The position numbers and the translations under genes were made by a program. A stretch of DNA of 19,021 nt from Zoogloeaceae bacterium. Its GTDB lineage: Bacteria > Pseudomonadota > Gammaproteobacteria > Burkholderiales > Rhodocyclaceae. The stretch spans positions 1-19,021 of the forward strand of contig JAISPO010000021.1 of the NCBI GenBank assembly GCA_031274855.1, written 5' to 3'. Shown here piece after piece: positions 7,843 through 13,605 of the stretch. Position 1 is the first letter of the stretch. Every line of letters begins with the position of its first letter. The notes under the pieces are model-generated. The model made no database searches. It had not been told where the DNA came from and saw only the letters and a list, made by a program, of their open reading frames with translations.

Positions 7843-8160
7843 TCAGATGCCTGAGATTACCGCATCCAGAGCATCGACAAACAGGGATGCCTCGTGCCGC
7901 AAGGATGTTACGGGCCGCCGCAGCAACTGGGCTGGAAAAGGCGCGCACAGATGGGCGGCGAGGTAAAAGCGTTCACCATCGACCTCGACCGTTTCGGTCA
8001 GCCGCCGGGGTAAATCTGCCAGAGTGTCCGGCAGCCGCGCCAGCGGCATCAGCAGCCGTGTCGAGTAATGGCGCAACTGATCGCTTTGCAGTTCCACCAG
8101 ATAGGGGAATGCGCGCTGTTGCTGCGCGTTGGGGTTGGTGTAAACGTCGTACTGGGCCAC
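7843..8160 (-). CDS. ccdB: CcdB-family toxin (predicted gyrase inhibitor)
   Basis: CcdB toxins bind DNA gyrase and trap it on DNA; they are neutralised by the disordered tail of CcdA. The 105-residue product (F-plasmid CcdB has 101) follows the family pattern: 'MAQYDVYTNPNAQQQRAFPYLVELQSD', 'STRLLMPLARL', 'GERFYLAAHLCAPFPAQLL' and 'AVISGI' at the end. The last two residues (Gly-Ile) match F CcdB, but the preceding Trp, important for gyrase poisoning in F CcdB, is Ser here. The start is GTG at 8160, 4 nt after the antitoxin stop, so translation is probably coupled. Gyrase as the target is an inference from family. Confidence 0.85.
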   Translation of the reverse strand: MAQYDVYTNPNAQQQRAFPYLVELQSDQLRHYSTRLLMPLARLPDTLADLPRRLTETVEVDGERFYLAAHLCAPFPAQLLRRPVTSLRHEASLFVDALDAVISGI

Positions 8161-8164
8161 GGCA

Positions 8165-8437
8165 TCACCAAGGGCGGTACTCTTGGCCCGGAATGCCGGA
8201 TTGCGCGACGAGCGCGTTGTTCATATCCACCCAATCCTTGTACTGCTCATAGAACCGGCGACCGGAACGGCCAGCCGATACAGACGCTTGAAGTTGCGTC
8301 ATCAACTCGTCGTACTGCTGCGCCGAAAGCAGCACGCCATGCCGCCGTCCGGCTTTTTCGATGACGACCGGACTGCGCTGACAAGCATCAAGCATATGCC
8401 CAAACCGGTTTTTGGCTTCGGTAGCGGTGATTTGCAT
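8165..8437 (-). CDS. Phd/YefM-type antitoxin with CcdA-like C-terminal tail
   Basis: This is the predicted antitoxin of the adjacent CcdB-like toxin and DNA-binding autorepressor of the pair. Of its 90 residues, about 1-50 (MQITATEAKNRFGHMLDACQ...VVIEKAGRRHGVLLSAQQYDEL) match the Phd/YefM fold used for operator binding. The tail at 62-90 (FYEQYKDWVDMNNALV...GIPGQEYRPW) instead recalls the C-terminus of CcdA, which ends in a similar hydrophobic helix plus 'NRDW' and wraps the toxin. CcdA normally has a ribbon-helix-helix N-terminus, so the protein looks like a domain swap. AAGGAG stands just ahead of the ATG. The pairing is supported by gene order and 4-nt spacing; the chimera is inferred by eye. 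Confidence 0.82.
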   Translation of the reverse strand: MQITATEAKNRFGHMLDACQRSPVVIEKAGRRHGVLLSAQQYDELMTQLQASVSAGRSGRRFYEQYKDWVDMNNALVAQSGIPGQEYRPW

Positions 8438-8457
8438 GGCACGCTCCTTGAGTAGGT

Positions 8458-8493
8458 GATGGCTATTTTAGCCATCGCGGTCTCCCTGAGCAA
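8458..8493 (-). promoter_or_regulatory. promoter and palindromic operator of the phd-ccdB-like module
   Basis: On the - strand, TTGCTC (8493-8488) and TAAAAT (8470-8465) are separated by exactly 17 nt. The -10 box lies in the centre of the perfect palindrome GATGGCTATTTTAGCCATC (8458-8476, 8-nt arms, 3-nt spacer). A repressor bound there would block the promoter, as expected for Phd-type autoregulation. The predicted mRNA leader is about 20 nt and contains the AAGGAG site. Confidence 0.65.
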
Positions 8494-8528
8494 GCCTTGC
8501 CTGCCGTGATATTGCATTCAAGAGTGGC

Positions 8529-8556
8529 TTGACATTGTAATGAAGGTAATTACAAT
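8529..8556 (+). promoter_or_regulatory. higBA promoter with embedded operator
   Basis: A consensus TTGACA (8529-8534) and TACAAT (8551-8556) are 16 nt apart. Inverted arms ATTGTAAT (8534-8541) and ATTACAAT (8549-8556) with a 7-nt spacer span the whole core promoter. This is a strong candidate for the HigA operator, since HigA proteins typically repress their own operon. The promoter is divergent from the phd-ccdB-like one, within a 144-nt gap. Confidence 0.75.
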
Positions 8557-8581
8557 GGAAGCATGTTGATTACATAACGCC

Positions 8582-8860
8582 ATGATACTCACATTCAAAC
8601 ACAAGGGACTGGAGAAGTTTTTCAGAAAAGGCGATCACCGCGGAATAATCGCCAAGAGTGAGGCGAAAATCGAGCGGATGCTTGACCGGCTGGATGCTGC
8701 TGTAAAGCCGGAAGACATGGATATTCCGGGGTATAGGTTTCATCCGCTGTCCGGCAATCGCAAAGGTGTTTATTCCGTGACGGTAACAGGAAATTGGCGC
8801 ATTACTTTTCAGTTCGCAGGGGAAGATGCAACGGACGTTAATTTGGAGGATTACCACTGA
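8582..8860 (+). CDS. higB: HigB-family mRNA interferase toxin
   Basis: HigB is a RelE-fold toxin that cleaves mRNA on translating ribosomes. The 92-residue product matches plasmid Rts1 HigB along its length: 'FKHKGLEKFF', 'RIERMLDRLDA'-like helix, 'YRFHPLSGNRKGVYSVTVTGNWRITFQF' and the terminal 'LEDYH'. The functionally important His and the C-terminal Asp-Tyr-His are present. Rts1 Lys57, just after that His, is Ser here. The toxin precedes its antitoxin, the usual inverted order of hig modules. The stop overlaps the higA start by 1 nt (TGATG). No clear ribosome site precedes the ATG, which may keep toxin synthesis low. Confidence 0.93.
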   Translation: MILTFKHKGLEKFFRKGDHRGIIAKSEAKIERMLDRLDAAVKPEDMDIPGYRFHPLSGNRKGVYSVTVTGNWRITFQFAGEDATDVNLEDYH

Positions 8861-9177
8861 TGAGAACACTACGAAATCCCAAGCGCCGTCCGACGCATCC
8901 CGGTGAGATTTTGCGTGAGGATGTTCTTCCTGCGCTTGAAATGACGCAGACAGAATTTGCTCAACGGATTGGCGTATCCCGGCTGTCCGTCTCGGAGTTG
9001 TTGCACGAAAAGCGCGGCATGACCCCGGAAATGGCGGTGCGGATTGCGCGCTTGCTCAACACCACGCCGGAAAGCTGGTTGCGTATGCAGCAAGCCGTTG
9101 ACTTGTGGGAAGTTGAGCAGCAATCCCCAATGCTGACGAGCATCAAGCCGATTCAGGCGGAGTTGCTTGCCGCATAG
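8860..9177 (+). CDS. higA: HigA-family antitoxin (Xre-type helix-turn-helix)
   Basis: HigA neutralises HigB and represses the higBA promoter. The 105-residue product has the family opening 'RPTHPGEILREDVLPALEMTQTEFAQRIGVSRLSVSELLHEKRGMTPEMAVRIARLLNTTPESWLRMQ', with the helix-turn-helix at about residues 27-50. The C-terminus (80-105) is longer than in some homologs and might carry extra toxin contacts. Its start overlaps the higB stop by one base, implying coupled translation. The likely operator is the inverted repeat at 8534-8556. Confidence 0.94.
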   Translation: MRTLRNPKRRPTHPGEILREDVLPALEMTQTEFAQRIGVSRLSVSELLHEKRGMTPEMAVRIARLLNTTPESWLRMQQAVDLWEVEQQSPMLTSIKPIQAELLAA

Positions 9178-9221
9178 CTGTCTTCCGCCAGAAACGTATC
9201 GCGCTCCCGTTTTGGTAAATG

Positions 9222-9260
9222 TCCTACTTGAATAAAACACCAAGTTATACTAGAGTAGGA
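9222..9260 (+). promoter_or_regulatory. nested inverted repeats and -10 box upstream of mazE-like gene
   Basis: Outer arms TCCTACT (9222-9228) and AGTAGGA (9254-9260) enclose inner arms ACTTG (9226-9230) and CAAGT (9241-9245), and a -10 box TATACT (9246-9251). No good -35 box is seen. AbrB/MazE antitoxins bind palindromic DNA, so this is the likely autoregulatory site. A strong AGGAGG (9273-9278) follows, 5 nt before the mazE ATG. Confidence 0.6.
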
Positions 9261-9283
9261 TTTATGATTGACAGGAGGCTGAT

Positions 9284-9529
9284 ATGCTTCAAACCCTGCG
9301 CAAAGCTGGCGGCTCGCTTGTGATGACAGTGCCCAAGATGTTTATCGACCAGAATGATCTGAGCGAAGGCTCCCAAGTGGAGCTTCATCTTCTGGGCGAG
9401 AAGATGACCGTCCGGGCACCGGCCCGGCCCCGTTACAAGCTGGCGGACTTGATGGCCGAAATGCCGCAAGGGCTGCCGCGTGTCGAAGGCTGGGATGAGA
9501 TGCCCACAGTTGGACTGGAGAACGGCTGA
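9284..9529 (+). CDS. mazE: MazE/ChpS-type AbrB-domain antitoxin
   Basis: This is the predicted antitoxin and DNA-binding partner of the MazF-like toxin that follows. The 81-residue product has a swapped-hairpin AbrB/MazE domain (about 1-47: 'LRKAGGSLVMTVPKMFIDQNDLSEGSQVELHLLGEKMTVR'). An acidic, flexible tail follows (about 52-81, 'YKLADLMAEMPQGLPRVEGWDEMPTVGLENG'), the part that wraps the toxin in this family. AGGAGG 5 nt before the ATG gives a strong start. The stop shares one base with the toxin start (TGATG). The protein is closer in style to E. coli ChpS than to MazE, so the symbol is generic. Confidence 0.87.
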   Translation: MLQTLRKAGGSLVMTVPKMFIDQNDLSEGSQVELHLLGEKMTVRAPARPRYKLADLMAEMPQGLPRVEGWDEMPTVGLENG

Positions 9530-9876
9530 TGGCCTACCTGCCGAACCGTGGCGACATCGTGCATCTCGATTTCGACCCATCCTCAGGACGGGAGATGAAA
9601 GGCCTGCACTTCGGCCTTGTCATAAGCAGCAAGGTCTTCAATCAGCAAGGGCTGGCGATGATTTGCCCGATTTCTCAGGGGGCTGCCGCGGCTGCCCGTA
9701 CCTACGGGACTGTGGTGACGCTGATGGGCGCCGGTACTGACACACAGGGCGCGGTGCACTGCCATCAACTGAAGTCGCTGGATTGGCGGGCGCGGAACGT
9801 TCGCCTCAAGGAAACTGTGCCACAGCACATCGTTGATGAAACCTTGGCCAGAATTGAGGCCATTTTGTTTGAATAA
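9529..9876 (+). CDS. mazF: MazF/PemK/ChpB-family toxin, variant active site
   Basis: MazF-type toxins are ribosome-independent endoribonucleases. The 115-residue product has the family fold markers 'RGDIVHLDFDPSSGREMKG' and 'FNQQGLAMICPISQG', and resembles E. coli ChpB. The usual catalytic 'RPA(L/V)V' strand reads 'LHFGLVIS', so the conserved Arg (Arg29 in E. coli MazF) is His27 here and the Pro is Phe28. Ser49 in 'PISQG' fills the usual Thr/Ser place. I believe HF variants recur in other bacteria, so this may be a subfamily and not decay. The rest is intact, including the C-terminus 'LARIEAILFE'. It converges with acnB. Confidence 0.88.
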   Translation: MAYLPNRGDIVHLDFDPSSGREMKGLHFGLVISSKVFNQQGLAMICPISQGAAAAARTYGTVVTLMGAGTDTQGAVHCHQLKSLDWRARNVRLKETVPQHIVDETLARIEAILFE

Positions 9877-9909
9877 GAACCAAGGGGTAGCGTGACTCCG
9901 TGAAAGGAA

Positions 9910-9938
9910 AACGCCCCAGCCTTGTGGGCCGGGGCGTT
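9910..9938 (-). terminator. rho-independent terminator of the mdh-lyase-acnB operon
   Basis: The arms AACGCCCC (9910-9917) and GGGGCGTT (9931-9938) form a GC-rich stem extended by GCC/GGC. Read on the - strand, the stem is followed by TTTTCCTTT, a reasonable T-tract. No T-run follows on the + strand, so it mainly serves acnB, whose stop is 41 nt away. Confidence 0.75.
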
Positions 9939-9940
9939 GG

Positions 9941-9960
9941 CGCTGGCGGGTGTGCCAGCG
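9941..9960. repeat. second hairpin beside the acnB terminator
   Basis: The arms CGCTGGC and GCCAGCG pair perfectly around a 6-nt loop. It lies between the acnB stop and the terminator hairpin. It may stabilise the mRNA 3' end or back up termination; no T-run adjoins it. Confidence 0.5.
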
Positions 9961-9978
9961 GGGAAAGCGGAACGATGA

Positions 9979-12564
9979 TTAGATCGTAACGGTATTGGCG
10001 ACTTCTTCGAAGTCGGGGATCTGGTTGAAATTCATGTAGCGGTAGATGTCACCGGCTTTCTGGTTGACGATGTTGACGCGCTCCATGTATTCGGCGACGG
10101 TGGGCAGTTTGCCGAGGAGGGCGGCGACAGCGGCGAGTTCGGCGGAGCTGAGGTAGACGCGGGTGTCGAGGCCGAGGCGGTTGGGGAAGTTGCGCGTGGA
10201 GGTCGAGACCGCCGTGCTGCCTTTGCGAACTTGCGCCTGATTGCCCATGCACAGCGAGCAGCCGGGCATTTCCATACGGGCGCCGGATTTGCCGAGTACC
10301 GAGTAGTAGCCTTCCTCGTTGAGCATCATCGCGTCCATGCGCGTCGGCGGGGCGATCCAGAGGCGGGCGGGGATGTCGGTTTTGCCGTCGAGCACTTTAC
10401 CGGCGGCGCGGAAGTGGCCGATATTGGTCATGCAACTGCCGATGAAAACCTCGTCGATTTTGTCGCCCTGCACCTGGGAGAGCAGCTTCACGTCGTCGGG
10501 ATCGTTCGGGCAGGCGAGAATCGGTTCTTTGATTTCGTTCATGTCGATTTCGATGACGGCGGCGTATTCGGCGTTGGCATCGGCTTCGAGCAGTTGCGGC
10601 TTGGCGATCCAGTCCTCCATCGCCTTGATCCGGCGGCTGAGGGTGCGCTTGTCCTGATAGCCTTCTGCGATCATCCACTTCATCAGCGTGATGTTGGATT
10701 TCAGGTATTCAATGACCGGCGCTTTGTTCAGGCGCACCGTGCAACCGGCGGCGGAGCGTTCCGCCGAGGCGTCGGACAATTCGAAAGCCTGCTCGACCTT
10801 GAGATCGGGCAGCCCTTCGATTTCGAGAATGCGACCTGAGAAAATGTTTTTCTTGCCCTTCTTCTCGACAGTCAAGAGACCCGCCTTGATCGCGTAGTAG
10901 GGGATGGCATTGACCATGTCGCGCAGGGTGATACCGGCTTGCAGCTTGCCCTTGAAGCGTACCAGCACGGATTCCGGCATGTCGAGCGGCATGACGCCCG
11001 TGGCCGCGGCAAAGGCGACCAGGCCGGAACCGGCAGGGAAGGAAATGCCGATCGGGAAGCGGGTATGCGAATCGCCGCCAGTGCCGACGGTATCGGGCAG
11101 CAGGAAGCGGTTGAGCCAGCTATGAATGACGCCGTCGCCGGGCCGCAGCGAAATACCGCCGCGGGCGGTGATGAAGCTCGGCAGCGTGCGATGGGTTTTG
11201 ATGTCGACCAGCTTCGGATAGGCGGCGGTATGGCAGAAGGACTGCATGACCAAATCCGCCGAGAAGCCGAGACAGGCGAGGTCTTTCAGTTCGTCGCGGG
11301 TCATCGGGCCGGTGGTGTCCTGACTGCCGACTGAAGTCATTTTCGGTTCGCAATAGGTGCCCGGACGGATGCCCTTGCCTTCGGGCAGACCGCAGGCGCG
11401 GCCCACCATTTTTTGCGCCAGCGTGTAACCCTTGCCGGTGTCGACCGGGTTCTGCGGCAGGCGGAACAGGGTCGCGGGCGGCAGGCCGAGAAATTCACGC
11501 GCCCTCGCGGTGAGGCCGCGGCCGACAATCAGGTTGATGCGGCCACCGGCGCGCACTTCATCGAGCAGCACTTCGGACTTGTATTGGAATTCTGCGATGA
11601 CTTTGCCGTTTTTTTCGACTTTTTTGTCATAGGGGTAAATCTCGATGACATCGCCCATGTTCATCTGGTTGACATCGCACTCGACCGGAAACGCGCCGGC
11701 GTCTTCCTGCGTGTTGAAGAAGATGGGGGCGATTTTGCCGCCCAGACAGAAGCCGCCGTAACGCTTGTTCGGCACGAAAGGAATGTCCTCGCCGGTCCAC
11801 CAGATCACCGAGTTGGTCGCGGATTTGCGCGAGGAGCCGGTGCCGACCACATCGCCGACATAGGCGACCGGATGCCCTTTCTTTTTGAGTTCGTCAATCA
11901 GACTGATCGGGCCGCGCTCGCCCGCCTTTTCCGGCGTGATGCCGTCGCGCGGGTTCTTGAGCATGGCCAGCCCATGTAGCGGAATGTCGGGCCGCGACCA
12001 CGCATCGGGCGCGGGCGAGAGATCGTCGGTATTGGTTTCGCCAGTGACTTTGAAAACGGTGAGCGAAAGTTTTTTCGGCACTTCGGGGCGGGAGGTGAAC
12101 CACTCGGCGTCGGCCCAGCTTTGCATGACAGCCTTGGCATTCGCGTTGCCCGCCTTGGCTTTGTCAGCGACATCGTGGAAAGCGTCGAACATCAGCAGCG
12201 TGCCTTTGAGACCGTTGGCGGCGATGACGCCGACTTCCTTGTCATCGAGCAGGTCGATCAACGGCTTGACGTTGTAGCCGCCGAGCATGGTGCCGAGCAA
12301 TTCAGTGGCTTTGGCGCGAGAGAGCAGCGGGCAAGGCGTTTGACCACGGCTGATCTGGGTCAGGAATTCGGCTTTGACCTTGGCGGCATCGTCGACGCCC
12401 GCTGGAATGCGATAGGTCAGCAGTTCGACGAGAAAAGCCTCTTCGCCTTTGGGCGGATTCAGCAGCAGGGCGACCAGCGCCTCGGTTTGCTGTTTGGAAA
12501 GGGGCAGGGGCGGAATGCCGAGCGCGGCGCGTTCGGCGGCATGGGCGCGATAGGTTTCCAGCAT
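9979..12564 (-). CDS. acnB: aconitate hydratase B
   Basis: AcnB interconverts citrate and isocitrate in the TCA cycle, using a [4Fe-4S] cluster. The 861-residue product has nearly the E. coli length. It begins with the AcnB-specific HEAT-like domain (1-160, 'MLETYRAHAAERAALGIPPLPLSKQQTEALVALLL'), followed by the swivel domain and the catalytic core. This domain order separates AcnB from AcnA. Cluster cysteines are C711 ('GSCMTNIGHFRAAG'), C769 and C772 ('PGCSLCMGN'). The ATG follows a GGAG site. The gene lies 28 nt after the lyase-like gene on the same strand, so it is probably the last gene of the mdh-lyase-acnB operon. Confidence 0.97.
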   Translation of the reverse strand: MLETYRAHAAERAALGIPPLPLSKQQTEALVALLLNPPKGEEAFLVELLTYRIPAGVDDAAKVKAEFLTQISRGQTPCPLLSRAKATELLGTMLGGYNVKPLIDLLDDKEVGVIAANGLKGTLLMFDAFHDVADKAKAGNANAKAVMQSWADAEWFTSRPEVPKKLSLTVFKVTGETNTDDLSPAPDAWSRPDIPLHGLAMLKNPRDGITPEKAGERGPISLIDELKKKGHPVAYVGDVVGTGSSRKSATNSVIWWTGEDIPFVPNKRYGGFCLGGKIAPIFFNTQEDAGAFPVECDVNQMNMGDVIEIYPYDKKVEKNGKVIAEFQYKSEVLLDEVRAGGRINLIVGRGLTARAREFLGLPPATLFRLPQNPVDTGKGYTLAQKMVGRACGLPEGKGIRPGTYCEPKMTSVGSQDTTGPMTRDELKDLACLGFSADLVMQSFCHTAAYPKLVDIKTHRTLPSFITARGGISLRPGDGVIHSWLNRFLLPDTVGTGGDSHTRFPIGISFPAGSGLVAFAAATGVMPLDMPESVLVRFKGKLQAGITLRDMVNAIPYYAIKAGLLTVEKKGKKNIFSGRILEIEGLPDLKVEQAFELSDASAERSAAGCTVRLNKAPVIEYLKSNITLMKWMIAEGYQDKRTLSRRIKAMEDWIAKPQLLEADANAEYAAVIEIDMNEIKEPILACPNDPDDVKLLSQVQGDKIDEVFIGSCMTNIGHFRAAGKVLDGKTDIPARLWIAPPTRMDAMMLNEEGYYSVLGKSGARMEMPGCSLCMGNQAQVRKGSTAVSTSTRNFPNRLGLDTRVYLSSAELAAVAALLGKLPTVAEYMERVNIVNQKAGDIYRYMNFNQIPDFEEVANTVTI

Positions 12565-12592
12565 GTTGTGGTGTCTCCGGGGTTGGGGGGTA

Positions 12593-13585
12593 TTAGTTGA
12601 AAAAGCGGGAAGCGGCAGGCGCGGGTATCGTCATGCCGGTGGCCCGTGCGCGTTGCAGAAGCTCCCAGTAATAGCGGTAAGAGGCGCGGTCGTGCAAGCG
12701 GCCTGCGCGTTGTATCGGCCCCCAATCGGCATCCTGCGCCGCAGCCAGAATGGCGGCGGCTTCTTCGATTTCGGCGAAGTCGGGGCGCATGGCTTCGACG
12801 ATGGGCCGAATTTGATTCGGGTGAATGCTCCACATCCGCAGGTAACCGAATTCCATGCGGGCGCGGCGGGCATCGGCGGTCACGACAGCGGCATCGCGGA
12901 TTTCCGTGGTGACGTTGTGACTGGGCACAATGCCATTGCCGAGCGCGGCGGCGGAAATTTCGGTCTTGGCGCGGGCAATCAGCGGATGGCTGAATTGCGC
13001 CGGTGAGCGCATCGCGGTTGCGGGGATGGCGCCGTGATGCGCGGAAATGAAATCCATGAGGCCGAAGTCGATGGATTCGACTTGCGGCAGGCGGGCAATC
13101 TCCCAAGCCTCGCGCAACGCGCCGGGTGTTTCGATCAGCACATGCACCGGAATTTCGCGGGCGATGCCGTGGCGCTGGCGCAGCCGATCCAGTTCGGTGA
13201 TTTGAGTGAGCGCGTCATCGGCGCATTCGGGCTTGGGCAGGACGATATAAGCGATCCGGCTGCCCGCTTGCGCGACGAAAATTTCAAGTTCATCGCGCCA
13301 AGCCGGATGCGATACATCGTGAATGCGCGCGCCGATGCGGCCATGACGGTTATCGGGGCCGGTGATGATGGCGGCGATCATCCGCGCGTGATCGGCTTCG
13401 TGGCCGACCGGCGCGCCATCTTCGCAATCGCCGGTGATGTCGAAAATGGGGCCGAGTTCGTTCTGTAGTTGTAGCGCCTTGGCGAGCAGCTTTTCGCTGC
13501 CTGCGTAATGCTCACAGGCGGCCAGCGCCGGAAAGCGCTTGCCGCCTGAGTAAAGAATATCGGCGGGATGGCGTGGCGCGTTCAT
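12593..13585 (-). CDS. HpcH/HpaI-family CoA-ester lyase (CitE / malyl-CoA lyase-like)
   Basis: This TIM-barrel, Mg-dependent family cleaves or hydrolyses CoA esters such as malyl-CoA or citramalyl-CoA. The exact substrate cannot be read from sequence. The 330-residue product contains 'DCEDG' (residues 53-57), 'VLIETPGAL' with the likely metal Glu, and 'ESIDFGLMDF' with the likely metal Asp. The start at 13585 (MNAPRHPADILYSGG) was chosen because upstream codons do not look like protein and overlap mdh. It lies 20 nt after mdh and 28 nt before acnB. Placement between two TCA enzymes suggests a link to malate, acetyl-CoA or glyoxylate metabolism. A stand-alone citrate lyase is unlikely, since the other citrate lyase subunits are absent here. 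Confidence 0.85.
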   Translation of the reverse strand: MNAPRHPADILYSGGKRFPALAACEHYAGSEKLLAKALQLQNELGPIFDITGDCEDGAPVGHEADHARMIAAIITGPDNRHGRIGARIHDVSHPAWRDELEIFVAQAGSRIAYIVLPKPECADDALTQITELDRLRQRHGIAREIPVHVLIETPGALREAWEIARLPQVESIDFGLMDFISAHHGAIPATAMRSPAQFSHPLIARAKTEISAAALGNGIVPSHNVTTEIRDAAVVTADARRARMEFGYLRMWSIHPNQIRPIVEAMRPDFAEIEEAAAILAAAQDADWGPIQRAGRLHDRASYRYYWELLQRARATGMTIPAPAASRFFN

Positions 13586-13605
13586 CGCTGGCCCGCCGCT
13601 TTGCA

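Noticed and set aside
7843..9876. A prophage or integrative element as carrier of the toxin-antitoxin island
   Set aside because: No integrase, transposase, flanking direct repeats or tRNA gene is visible; insertion by another route cannot be judged from this window.
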